64,000 nucleotides of DNA, from the NCBI GenBank assembly GCA_016930635.1, contig JAFGGI010000042.1:66901-130900 (forward strand), written 5' to 3'. The position numbers and the translations under genes were made by a program. The first letter of the stretch is position 1, and each line of letters begins with the position of its first letter. The notes under the pieces were generated by a model. That model was not told where the DNA came from. It made no database searches and saw only the letters and a program-made list of their open reading frames with translations. This DNA comes from Sedimentisphaerales bacterium (lineage in GTDB: Bacteria > Planctomycetota > Phycisphaerae > Sedimentisphaerales > UBA12454). This document shows, piece after piece, positions 1-8,246 of the stretch.

Positions 1-56
1 AGGAACAGTATCGTGGTGTATTCTAAAAGACCGAATTGCAGCAGATAGGTATATCT

Positions 57-1067
57 GTGACAAAAGATAATAAAAACGCGAAGGAAAAATTCGTAGTAAT
101 CGGCAGCAATTCTTTTTCCGGTTCGAATTTTGTCGATATTTTACTGGAAAACGGAGCAGAGGTTGTCGGCATCAGCAGGTCCGCTGAGCCAGCCGATGTG
201 TTTTTACCTTACAAAAAACGTAAAAATCCCGCCTTTCAATTCCACAAATTCGATCTGAATCATCATCTTGATGAGATCGTAGAGATTATTCATCTGTTTG
301 CGCCTGACTATGTTGTGAATTTTGCTGCACAGGGGATGGTCGCACAAAGCTGGAACAAGCCCGAGCACTGGTTTGAGACTAACCTGGTGGCGAATGTAAA
401 TCTGCATAACGAGCTGCGCAAGTGTGAGTTCCTAAAAAAATACGTTCAGGTTTCCACGCCTGAGGTTTACGGCAGCTGTGAAGGACTCGTAAAAGAAAGT
501 GCTAACTATAATCCGAGCACACCTTATGCCGTTTCAAAGGCGGCGGCTGATATGAGCCTGATGACTTTTCACCGGACGTACAATTTCCCGGTAGTTTTTA
601 CGCGTTCAGCTAATGTGTACGGTCCCGGCCAGCAGCTTTACCGGATTATTCCAAGGACCATACTTTATTTTCTGACGGGCAGGAAACTGCAGCTGCACGG
701 AGGCGGACATTCGGTACGTTCATTCATTCATATTAAAGATGTGGCCGATGGGACCTTAAAGGCAGCTCGAAACGGGGAGGCTGGTGAGATATTTCATTTT
801 TCCACATCGCAAAACATTTCCATCAGGTCGCTTGTGGAAATGATAGCAAAGCAGATGGAAGTTTCGTTCGATGATAACGTTGAAGTAGCCGAGGACAGGT
901 GCGGTAAGGATGCTGCGTATCTGCTGGATAATTCAAAGGCAAAAATATTACTGGACTGGGAAGATAAAATAACTTTGGAACAGGGAATCAAAGAGACTAT
1001 TGCCTGGGTCAGCAACAATTTGGATGCACTTGAAAAACAGGCTTTGGAATACATACATAAACCGTAA
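57..1067 (+). CDS. NAD-dependent sugar-nucleotide epimerase/dehydratase (extended SDR)
   Basis: Extended short-chain dehydrogenase of the GDP-mannose/dTDP-glucose 4,6-dehydratase group, acting on a nucleotide sugar in the cytoplasm. With the GTG start at 57 the protein has 336 residues. The Rossmann loop reads GSNSFSG (residues 16-22), a variant of GxxGxxG. The catalytic pair is Y157/K161 (YAVSK). The segment STPEVYG (133-139) has Pro where RmlB dehydratases have the catalytic Asp of STDEVYG, so classical 4,6-dehydration is uncertain. GTG 57 is preferred over TTG 36 because an AGG lies about 8 bases upstream and the extra N-terminal residues look uncoupled from the fold. It is first in a close-packed plus-strand run. 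Substrate is not determinable. Confidence 0.85.
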   Translation: MTKDNKNAKEKFVVIGSNSFSGSNFVDILLENGAEVVGISRSAEPADVFLPYKKRKNPAFQFHKFDLNHHLDEIVEIIHLFAPDYVVNFAAQGMVAQSWNKPEHWFETNLVANVNLHNELRKCEFLKKYVQVSTPEVYGSCEGLVKESANYNPSTPYAVSKAAADMSLMTFHRTYNFPVVFTRSANVYGPGQQLYRIIPRTILYFLTGRKLQLHGGGHSVRSFIHIKDVADGTLKAARNGEAGEIFHFSTSQNISIRSLVEMIAKQMEVSFDDNVEVAEDRCGKDAAYLLDNSKAKILLDWEDKITLEQGIKETIAWVSNNLDALEKQALEYIHKP

Positions 1068-1084
1068 ATCAGGGAGATATTAAT

Positions 1085-2035
1085 ATGCACATCCTCGTTA
1101 CAGGAGGTTGCGGCTTTGTTGGGACAGCGCTGACAGAGGGGCTTTTAAACCTGGGTCATGACGTTACTGTTGTGGATATTATGTGGTTCGGTAATTATCT
1201 CGGCGAGCATAAGAACCTAACGGTTCTGAAGGAAGATATCAGAAACACAGAAAATATTCCTATGGATGGGATAGACACTATTATACACTTGGCAAATATC
1301 GCTAACGACCCCTGCGGCGAGCTGGACGCCAAGCTGTCGTGGGAGGTTAATGTGCTAGCAACTATGGGACTGGTTGAGCGAGCGATAAAGTGCAAGGTAA
1401 AGCAGTTTATTTATGCGAGTTCCGGGAGTGTGTACGGCGTTAAGGAAGAGGATAAAGTTACCGAGGAATTGCCGCTGGTGCCTATATCTGATTATAATAA
1501 GACAAAGATGATATCCGAACGGGTGCTGCTGAGCTACCAGGATTCAATCGCTGTTCAGTGTCTCAGGCCTGCGACTATATGCGGGTATTCGAAGCGGTGC
1601 AGGCTGGACCTTTCTGTCAATATGCTGACAATGCAGGCGCTTAGCCGGGGGAAAATTACCGTTTTCGGGGGCGACCAAACAAGACCTAATATCCATCTAA
1701 AGGATATGCTCAGGGTTTATATACATTTTCTTGAATCAGGTCAAAAGGCTACGGGTATTTATAACGCAGGGTTTGAGAATATCTCGATAATGGAGATAGC
1801 ACAGAGGATAAAGGAAAAGATACCGACAGAAATTACCGTTACAGAATCTAATGACCCCCGCTCTTACCGGCTGGATTCGAGCAAGCTACTTGCGACCGGG
1901 TTCGAGCCGAGATACTGTGTTGCCGACGGGATAGGCGATATCATTAAGGCCTATGAGGCGGGGATATTAAAAGATGATGACGGATGCTATAATATAAGAG
2001 TAATGAAGAAACTCGGCGATCTAACTAAATATTAA
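1085..2035 (+). CDS. NAD-dependent epimerase/dehydratase
   Basis: Extended SDR of 316 residues, probably a nucleotide-sugar epimerase or 4-ketoreductase. It shows GGCGFVG near residues 7-13 for NAD(P) binding, an acidic residue (D) ending beta-2, the SSGSVYG segment carrying the catalytic Ser, and YNKTK as the Tyr/Lys pair. Seventeen bases separate it from the preceding epimerase, and AGGGAG stands upstream of the ATG. It could act in series with the preceding gene (dehydratase then reductase or epimerase), but the donor nucleotide cannot be read from sequence. Confidence 0.87.
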   Translation: MHILVTGGCGFVGTALTEGLLNLGHDVTVVDIMWFGNYLGEHKNLTVLKEDIRNTENIPMDGIDTIIHLANIANDPCGELDAKLSWEVNVLATMGLVERAIKCKVKQFIYASSGSVYGVKEEDKVTEELPLVPISDYNKTKMISERVLLSYQDSIAVQCLRPATICGYSKRCRLDLSVNMLTMQALSRGKITVFGGDQTRPNIHLKDMLRVYIHFLESGQKATGIYNAGFENISIMEIAQRIKEKIPTEITVTESNDPRSYRLDSSKLLATGFEPRYCVADGIGDIIKAYEAGILKDDDGCYNIRVMKKLGDLTKY

Positions 2036-2048
2036 TCAGGAGAAGGTA

Positions 2049-2708
2049 ATGGGCCAGGAAATAGATCTTCTTATCGACTATCCAAAGACGAAAAGGCAGG
2101 TAAAAGAACGCGGGGCAGAAAAGACAGAACAAGACCGTGCTATCGCAAGGCAATTCGGGGAGGAATTTTTCGACGGCGACAGGAAACACGGCTACGGCGG
2201 ATACAATTACAATCCGAGATTCTGGCAGCCTGTTGTTCCGGCATTCCAGAGGCATTTTGGTCTGACTGCCAAAAGCTCTGTTCTGGATGTCGGAAGCGGG
2301 AAGGGATTTATGATGCACGATATAGCCGAGATGATACCCGGAATAACCGTAAAAGGTGTCGACATCTCAGAATATGCTATCGAAAACACTATCGAGGATA
2401 TGAAACCGCATGTCCAGGTTGCCAATGCAAAGAAACTGCCTTTTGAAAACAATAGTTTCGACGTCGTGATATCTATTAATACGGTCCATAACCTCGAACG
2501 AGACGAATGCGCACAGGCTCTTAAGGAAATAGAAAGAGTAAGCAGGAAAAACAGCTTCATAACCGTCGATGCATATCACAACGATGAGGAAAAAGAACTG
2601 ATGGAGGCATGGAATTTGACTGCAAAGACCGTTATGCATGTAGATGAGTGGAAACAGTTCTTCGAGAAAATAGGATATACGGGCGATTATTTCTGGTTCA
2701 TTCCATAA
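2049..2708 (+). CDS. Class I SAM-dependent methyltransferase (paralogue A)
   Basis: Methyltransferase of 219 residues. SAM motif I reads LDVGSGKG (around residues 78-85), and the post-I acidic residue lies in GVDIS. The block FDVVISINTVHNL corresponds to motif II. The first 60 residues (KERG, FFDGDR, YGGY, PRFW) and the end (YTGDYFWFI) match closely the gene at 10066-10788, so the two are paralogues that bracket the thiamine/aldolase module. The substrate is unknown. The shared N-terminal signature suggests both act on related intermediates of this pathway rather than on finished glycan. Confidence 0.85.
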   Translation: MGQEIDLLIDYPKTKRQVKERGAEKTEQDRAIARQFGEEFFDGDRKHGYGGYNYNPRFWQPVVPAFQRHFGLTAKSSVLDVGSGKGFMMHDIAEMIPGITVKGVDISEYAIENTIEDMKPHVQVANAKKLPFENNSFDVVISINTVHNLERDECAQALKEIERVSRKNSFITVDAYHNDEEKELMEAWNLTAKTVMHVDEWKQFFEKIGYTGDYFWFIP

Positions 2709-2711
2709 TTT

Positions 2712-3695
2712 ATGAAAACAGCAAAGAAAAACACCTCTGTATTTGTTCAGATGTATCAATTGATGAAGAAGATACGCATAACAGAAGAGGCTATCGCCAA
2801 TCGATATTCTCAATGGAAGATGCGATGTCCCACGCATTTGTGTTCAGGACAGGAAGCTGTTGCAGCGGCGGTTGGGACTATATTAAGGAAAGATGATTTT
2901 GTCGTCAGTATGCATCGCGCACACGGACATTATCTTGGCAAAGGGGGAAATCTTAAAAAAATGCTCGCAGAGATACACGGCAAAGCCGGCGGGTGCAGCG
3001 GCGGCAAAGGCGGGTCGATGCATTTGACAGATAAGAGTGTAAATTTCATGGGCAGCACTGCTATTGTAGGGGGAACAATACCAATTGGAGTTGGACTGGG
3101 ATTATCGATAAAACTGGGAAAGAGCAACCAGGTCAGCGTGGTTTTTCTCGGAGACGGCGCAACTGAAGAGGGAGTTTTTTATGAATCTGTCAATTTTGCC
3201 GCGGTAAAGAAACTGCCCGTTCTGTTTATCTGCGAAAATAATCTTTATTCGGTTTATTCGCCATTAAGTGTTCGCCAGCCTGTGGGCAGGAAGATATCTG
3301 AGATGGTTAATTCTATAGGGATAGAAAGTGAACATGGCGACGGGAATAATGCTGGGGAAGTTTATGATAAAATCCGTCGGGCAGTTGATGCGATAAGGAA
3401 AGACGGCCTGCCGCGATTTCTGGAGTTTGCTACATACCGCTGGCGAGAGCATTGCGGGCCTAATTTTGATAATGATATCGGATATCGAACTGAAGAGGAG
3501 TTTGAGAGCTGGAAGAGACGCGACCCGATAGTGTTATTCGAGGAGAAGCTGCTTACGGATAAGGCCATTTCAAAAAAAATGATCGAAAAAATAGAAGCGG
3601 ATATTCAAAAAGAAGTCGATGAGGCTTTTGATTATGCGGCGAGTTCTGATTTTCCCGCTGATGCGGATGCCTTTGACGGATTATATAAAAATTAA
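2712..3695 (+). CDS. Thiamine-diphosphate dehydrogenase E1 component, alpha subunit
   Basis: Alpha subunit of a 2-oxoacid dehydrogenase-type E1 (PDH/acetoin dehydrogenase family), 327 residues. The thiamine-diphosphate/Mg motif is complete: GDGATEEG at 147-154 and ENN at 175-177. The GGKGGSMH loop (98-104) is also typical. It starts three bases after the upstream stop and is followed by its beta partner. No E2 acyltransferase or E3 gene is in the window, so it may hand its acyl or hydroxyalkyl group to an unusual acceptor. In a glycan locus this is out of place, and I infer a biosynthetic role in making a sugar branch or acyl substituent. Confidence 0.88.
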   Translation: MKTAKKNTSVFVQMYQLMKKIRITEEAIANRYSQWKMRCPTHLCSGQEAVAAAVGTILRKDDFVVSMHRAHGHYLGKGGNLKKMLAEIHGKAGGCSGGKGGSMHLTDKSVNFMGSTAIVGGTIPIGVGLGLSIKLGKSNQVSVVFLGDGATEEGVFYESVNFAAVKKLPVLFICENNLYSVYSPLSVRQPVGRKISEMVNSIGIESEHGDGNNAGEVYDKIRRAVDAIRKDGLPRFLEFATYRWREHCGPNFDNDIGYRTEEEFESWKRRDPIVLFEEKLLTDKAISKKMIEKIEADIQKEVDEAFDYAASSDFPADADAFDGLYKN

Positions 3696-3711
3696 AATGG
3701 ATTTATAAACA

Positions 3712-4761
3712 GTGACTACTTTTGCAGAAGCTATAACCGATGGTTACACCCAGGCGATGGAGATGGACAAGTCTGTTATATGCTTCGGCCTGGGTATAGA
3801 TGATCCGAAAGGGATATTCGGCACAACATTAGGACTGAAGGAAAAATTCGGCGAAGAACGCGTTTTTGATGTTCCTACATCTGAAAATGCGCTGACCGGT
3901 ATCGGTATAGGCGCATCTTTGAACGGTATAAGACCTGTAATGAGTCATCAGCGGCTTGATTTTTTCCTTCTTGCAATGGACCAGCTTGTGAACAATGCGG
4001 CGAAGTGGCATTATATGTTCGGCTCGCAAAGTTCTGTACCTATTACTATCCGGCTGATAGTCGGTCGGGGCTGGGGTCAAGGACCTACTCATTCGCAAAA
4101 TCTCCAGGCATGGTTCGCACATGTGCCGGGGCTTAAAGTTGTGATGCCGAGTATGGCTGCGGATGCGAAGGGTTTATTGCTGTCGAGTATCTTCGATGAT
4201 AATCCTGTGGTTTTTATCGAGCACAGATGGCTGCATAATCTCAAAGGTGATGTGCCTGCTGGAGATTACAGGGTGCCTATCGGAAAGGCGCAAAGGCTGA
4301 GGAAAGGAAGTGATATTTCCATTGTTGCTTTTTCGTATATGACTATAGAGGCGCTGCATGCTATAGAGGTTTTAGAAAAACAGGGTATATCCTGCGATTT
4401 GATCGACTTGCGTTCAATAAGCCCGATAGACTGGGAGATGATATTCGAATCTGTTAAAAAGACCGGCAGACTGATAGCTCTGGATACGGGACCAGAAATC
4501 TGTTCGGTTGCAGGTGAGATAGTTGCGCAAGTCAGTATGGAATGTTTTGATGTTTTGAAACAGGCACCGCAGAGACTGGCGCTGCCGCAATTTCCTACGC
4601 CGACGAGTTTGGCGCTAACGAAAGTTTTTTATAAAAAGGCAGAAGATATCATAGAACTGGCAGGAAAGATGCTGGAAAAAGATATCGATCTGAAAAGTTT
4701 TCAAAGGAGTAAGGATTTTCTGCATGACGTGCCGGGCGATTGGTTTAAGGGTCCTTTTTAG
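3712..4761 (+). CDS. Thiamine-diphosphate dehydrogenase E1 component, beta subunit
   Basis: Beta subunit of the same E1 (transketolase pyrimidine-binding domain then transketolase C-terminal domain), 349 residues, starting at GTG. The segment VPTSENALTGIGIG holds the conserved Glu that activates thiamine in this family. DQLVNNAAKWHYM, GPTHSQ and PGLKVVMPS are typical E1-beta blocks. Sixteen bases follow the alpha stop, so the pair is surely co-translated. Length is slightly above PDH E1-beta because of a C-terminal tail (after about residue 325). Acceptor and substrate are unknown, and pyruvate or another short 2-oxoacid is the family default. Confidence 0.88.
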   Translation: MTTFAEAITDGYTQAMEMDKSVICFGLGIDDPKGIFGTTLGLKEKFGEERVFDVPTSENALTGIGIGASLNGIRPVMSHQRLDFFLLAMDQLVNNAAKWHYMFGSQSSVPITIRLIVGRGWGQGPTHSQNLQAWFAHVPGLKVVMPSMAADAKGLLLSSIFDDNPVVFIEHRWLHNLKGDVPAGDYRVPIGKAQRLRKGSDISIVAFSYMTIEALHAIEVLEKQGISCDLIDLRSISPIDWEMIFESVKKTGRLIALDTGPEICSVAGEIVAQVSMECFDVLKQAPQRLALPQFPTPTSLALTKVFYKKAEDIIELAGKMLEKDIDLKSFQRSKDFLHDVPGDWFKGPF

Positions 4762-4763
4762 TT

Positions 4764-5591
4764 ATGAAAGATAAAAAGAAAGTAGTCGTTATCATTTCAG
4801 TAACCAGTGACATCGGACTTGCGCTGGCGAAGTGGTATTCGAAAGAAGGCTACATTGTCGTCGGGACATATCGCTCGGGAGAGCTGCTGGGCAAGCTGGA
4901 AAATCTTGAGAATTGTCATCTGTTTTCCTGTGATATCAGCAATAAAAAGAATATCGATAAATTTATCAGTTGGTATAAAAAACTGGATATGAGATGGGAT
5001 GTATTTATTTCCTGTCCTTGTACGCCGCTTCCGCTTAAAGCCTTTTTCGAATGTGATTTTGACGAGTGGAGCGATTCCGTACACGTCAACGCTATAGAAC
5101 AATTAAGAATACTGCACCAGATATATCCATATAGAGATGAAAGTAAGATATCAGATATCGTGCTTTTTGCAGGCGGAGGAGTGAATAACGCTGTGATCAA
5201 CTTTTCGGCTTATACGGTTTCTAAAATAATGCTGATCAAGATGTGTGAATTTCTTGATGCTGAGAATAAAAACATTAATATATTTATAGTCGGGCCCGGA
5301 TGGACGAGAACAAAAACGCATGAATTCGTTCTGCAGCATGTCGCCAGGGATGATGAAAGATATCAGAAAATTACTGATTTTCTCAAGAGCGGCAAAGGCA
5401 CGAGTATGGAGGATATTTATAAATGTATCCAATGGCTGTGTGAGCAAGGTAAGGAGGTTGCAAGCGGCAGGAACTTTTCTATCGTTAATGATAAATGGAG
5501 GGAACCTGACAGTAAGAAATTAGCGGATGAGCTTAAAAAAGATCCTGAGATGTACAAGCTTAAGAGACATAAGAACGATTTTTTAATATAA
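4764..5591 (+). CDS. Short-chain dehydrogenase/reductase
   Basis: Classical SDR-type oxidoreductase of 275 residues, two bases after the E1-beta stop. The cofactor loop is divergent: SVTSDIG replaces TGxxxGIG. The catalytic Tyr/Lys is present as YTVSK near residues 152-156, after a sheet ending VLFAGGG where family members have the Ser. The PGWTRT segment follows as expected. Its position between E1-beta and a methyltransferase suggests it reduces or oxidises an intermediate of the same module. The altered glycine loop leaves the cofactor preference open. Confidence 0.8.
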   Translation: MKDKKKVVVIISVTSDIGLALAKWYSKEGYIVVGTYRSGELLGKLENLENCHLFSCDISNKKNIDKFISWYKKLDMRWDVFISCPCTPLPLKAFFECDFDEWSDSVHVNAIEQLRILHQIYPYRDESKISDIVLFAGGGVNNAVINFSAYTVSKIMLIKMCEFLDAENKNINIFIVGPGWTRTKTHEFVLQHVARDDERYQKITDFLKSGKGTSMEDIYKCIQWLCEQGKEVASGRNFSIVNDKWREPDSKKLADELKKDPEMYKLKRHKNDFLI

Positions 5592-5600
5592 GGACAATAT

Positions 5601-6278
5601 ATGGCAAAGGATTTATCACAAAAAGAGGCATTTGCTATAGCCAGCAGTTATCAATTCGATACGGAATCAATTCAGCTGGGACCATGGACATCTTACAGTC
5701 TGCTAAACGACCCCAAGCATATGTGTTTTGTGCTGGCGAGGTATAAATTCTGCGCGAAGATGCTGCAGGGCAAAAAGAATATCCTGGAAATCGGCTGCGG
5801 TGACGGGTTCGGTATACCTATTATTGCCCAGGATGCAGAATATGTGCTGGGTATAGATGTCGATGACAGGTTGATAGACGGCAACAGCGGCAGACTGGAG
5901 AAAATCAAGAATATTGAGTTTAAGAAGATCGATATTTGCCAGGCTGTGCCTGAGCGTAAGTTCGATGCAGTGTTCTCCATCGATGTTATCGAGCATCTCG
6001 ATGCGCCTTTGGAAAAACCTTTTATGGATAATACGTGTCAGTGCCTGAAAGACGACGGTATATGTATTATCGGCTCACCTAATAAAACATCCGAAAAATA
6101 TGCTACCGAAAGGAGCAGGATACAGCATATAAATTTAAAAACCGCCGAGACACTGAGGGAATTACTGAATAAATATTTCGTAAACAGTTTTATATTCTCA
6201 ATGAACGATGAAGTTATTCATACCGGTTATTATCCTATGGCACATTATCTGTTCGGTATTGGAGTAGGCAAGAAGTAA
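5601..6278 (+). CDS. Class I SAM-dependent methyltransferase
   Basis: Methyltransferase of 225 residues with motif I LEIGCGDGFG, an acidic end of beta-2 (GIDVDD) and the FSIDVIEHLD block typical of the UbiE/Methyltransf_11 group. AGGA is placed seven bases before the ATG. It lies inside the thiamine/aldolase module and is unlike the two paralogues at 2049 and 10066. It may methylate a sugar or a small-molecule intermediate; sequence does not decide. Confidence 0.83.
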   Translation: MAKDLSQKEAFAIASSYQFDTESIQLGPWTSYSLLNDPKHMCFVLARYKFCAKMLQGKKNILEIGCGDGFGIPIIAQDAEYVLGIDVDDRLIDGNSGRLEKIKNIEFKKIDICQAVPERKFDAVFSIDVIEHLDAPLEKPFMDNTCQCLKDDGICIIGSPNKTSEKYATERSRIQHINLKTAETLRELLNKYFVNSFIFSMNDEVIHTGYYPMAHYLFGIGVGKK

Positions 6279-6283
6279 TAAAG

Positions 6284-7195
6284 ATGAGTAATAACGGCAG
6301 GATGAAAGTCGCGATATTGGGCAGCGGTAATATAGGGACCGATTTGCTAATGAAAACATTGCGCAGTGATTCTTTAGAGTGTACACGCTTTATAGGAAGG
6401 GACCTGTCTTCCAAAGGAATAACAAAAGCGAAAGAGCTCGGCATAAAAGTTTCTGACAAAAGCATAGATGAGATACTGGAAAATCCTGACTGCTGTCAGC
6501 TTGTCTTCGATGCCACTTCTGCAAGGGACCATTTGCATCACTGGTCGCTGTTGAAAGAAACGGATAAAATCGTAATCGATATGACTCCTTCGAAAGCAGG
6601 AAAAATGATAATCCCTGCGATCAATCTCGATGATGCGGTCAGCTGCAGAAACGTTAATATGATAAGCTGCGGCGGACAGGCCTCTATTCCGCTGGCATAT
6701 ACACTGACAGAGGTATGCAGCGGTATTGAATATATCGAAGTGGTATCGAGTATCGCTTCGAGAAGTGCGGGGCCTGCAACACGGATAAATATCGATGAAT
6801 ATATTGAAAACACCGAGGAAGGGCTTGATGCTTTCTGCAGATGCCGCCGATTTAAAACAATTCTTATACTCAATCCTGCAGAACCCTGTATCGATATGCA
6901 GGCTACTATATCAGCCAAGATGAAAAAGCCTGATATCGAGAAGATAAGAGATGCTGTCAGTCGAATGGAAAAGAAGATCCAGTCTTATGTGCCGGGCTAT
7001 ACAATTATTGTGCCGCCGGTGTATGAAAATAATCGAGTCGTCATTATGGTCAGGGTCCGCGGGCTGGGAGATTATCTGCCAAGTTATGCGGGCAATCTTG
7101 ATATTATAAATTGTGCTGCGATAGCAACGGCAGAGATGTACGCCGATCAAATCCGGAACGGTTTGCTTAATTTATCAAAAGCGAGGACAATATGA
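6284..7195 (+). CDS. mhpF: Acetaldehyde dehydrogenase (acetylating), DmpF/MhpF type
   Basis: CoA-acylating aldehyde dehydrogenase of 303 residues, close to the usual length of about 310. The NAD loop is GSGNIG (13-18), and the catalytic cysteine is C129 in MISCGGQA, the family signature. Conserved late blocks (SRSAGPATR, GYLP-like GDYLPSYAGNLDI) are intact. In known catabolic pathways the enzyme takes acetaldehyde channelled from the aldolase to acetyl-CoA. Its stop overlaps the aldolase start by four bases (ATGA), as expected for the two-subunit complex. Presence in a glycan locus rather than a meta-cleavage operon is the oddity. Confidence 0.9.
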   Translation: MSNNGRMKVAILGSGNIGTDLLMKTLRSDSLECTRFIGRDLSSKGITKAKELGIKVSDKSIDEILENPDCCQLVFDATSARDHLHHWSLLKETDKIVIDMTPSKAGKMIIPAINLDDAVSCRNVNMISCGGQASIPLAYTLTEVCSGIEYIEVVSSIASRSAGPATRINIDEYIENTEEGLDAFCRCRRFKTILILNPAEPCIDMQATISAKMKKPDIEKIRDAVSRMEKKIQSYVPGYTIIVPPVYENNRVVIMVRVRGLGDYLPSYAGNLDIINCAAIATAEMYADQIRNGLLNLSKARTI

Positions 7196-8223
7196 ACGAT
7201 ATTCTGATAATTGATTCCACTCTGCGAGACGGCAATCATGCCACTCGTCATCAGTTGAATAAGGAACAGATATCGAACTATGCTGCTGCGGCAGAGGCGG
7301 CGGCGGTGCCCGTTGTTATTGTCGGACACGGCAACGGTTTGGGGGCTTCTTCTCTGCAGGTAGGCGAGGCTCTTTTGTCCGACCAGGAGATGATAGCAGC
7401 GGCAAGAGAGAATTTAGGCAACTCAAAGCTGGGCGTTTTTATGATACCCGGTTTTGCAACTATAAATAAAGACCTGAGCAGAGCTATCGAAGCAGGCGTT
7501 GAAGTGGTGTTCGCGAGTTCACACTGCACGGAAGCAGATACTACTCAACGGCATATCGGGTATGTCAAAGAAAAGGGTAAAACCGCCTATGGCAATCTTA
7601 TGATGATACATATGGCCTCTAAGGAAAGGCTTATTGAAGAATGCCTCAAGATGCAGTCTTACGGCGCTGATGGTGTTATACTGATGGATTCTTCAGGGGC
7701 ATTTTTGCCGAATGATGTGGCCGAGAGAATAACGGCACTGGTCAATGCCGCGGATATACCTATAGGTTTTCACGCTCATAATAATCTCGGTATGGCTGTC
7801 GCAAACTCTATTGCTGCGGCAGAAGCAGGAGCGACTATTTTAGACTGCTGTGTACGGGGATTCGGTGCGGGGGCGGGGAATGCTATGCTGGAAATAGTCG
7901 TGGCAGTATTGAATAAGATGGGCTATCGGACGGGCATAGACCTTTATAAGGTGTTAGACCTTTCGGATATAGTTAAAAACGAGCTTGCTGAAGTTGCCAA
8001 AGGTGTTGACCCAATCTGTATAGTCAGCGGACTGGCAGGAGTATTTTCCGGATTCGCAAAACATGTCGAAAGAGTGGCTATGCAGTACGGGGTTGACCCT
8101 CGAGATATATTTTTCGAGCTGGGCAGAAGAAAAGTAGTAGCAGGACAGGAAGATATGATAGTCGAGGTTGCAATAGACCTTGCAGATAAAAAAAGGAAAG
8201 CGGAGCAGAAGCAACTGCGATAG
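7192..8223 (+). CDS. mhpE: 4-hydroxy-2-oxovalerate aldolase, DmpG/MhpE type
   Basis: Class II pyruvate aldolase of the DRE-TIM superfamily, 343 residues (family about 340). The signature TLRDGNH gives R12, D13 and H16. Metal ligands H194 and H196 lie in GFHAHNNLG. The C-terminal communication domain that contacts the dehydrogenase is recognisable (YGVDPRDIFFELGRRK, then GGQEDM-like AGQEDM). The known reaction is reversible cleavage of 4-hydroxy-2-oxoacids to pyruvate plus an aldehyde. Translationally coupled to the dehydrogenase. I infer it either feeds acetyl/pyruvyl units or condenses pyruvate with an aldehyde in this locus. Confidence 0.9.
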   Translation: MNDILIIDSTLRDGNHATRHQLNKEQISNYAAAAEAAAVPVVIVGHGNGLGASSLQVGEALLSDQEMIAAARENLGNSKLGVFMIPGFATINKDLSRAIEAGVEVVFASSHCTEADTTQRHIGYVKEKGKTAYGNLMMIHMASKERLIEECLKMQSYGADGVILMDSSGAFLPNDVAERITALVNAADIPIGFHAHNNLGMAVANSIAAAEAGATILDCCVRGFGAGAGNAMLEIVVAVLNKMGYRTGIDLYKVLDLSDIVKNELAEVAKGVDPICIVSGLAGVFSGFAKHVERVAMQYGVDPRDIFFELGRRKVVAGQEDMIVEVAIDLADKKRKAEQKQLR

Positions 8224-8246
8224 AGAATTGTTTTTCGGAGATAATT

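Noticed and set aside
1-70. Possible 3' tail of an upstream gene
   Set aside because: More than one frame is open from the left edge (one to a stop at 68-70), and nothing in 20 codons allows a choice, so no feature is listed.
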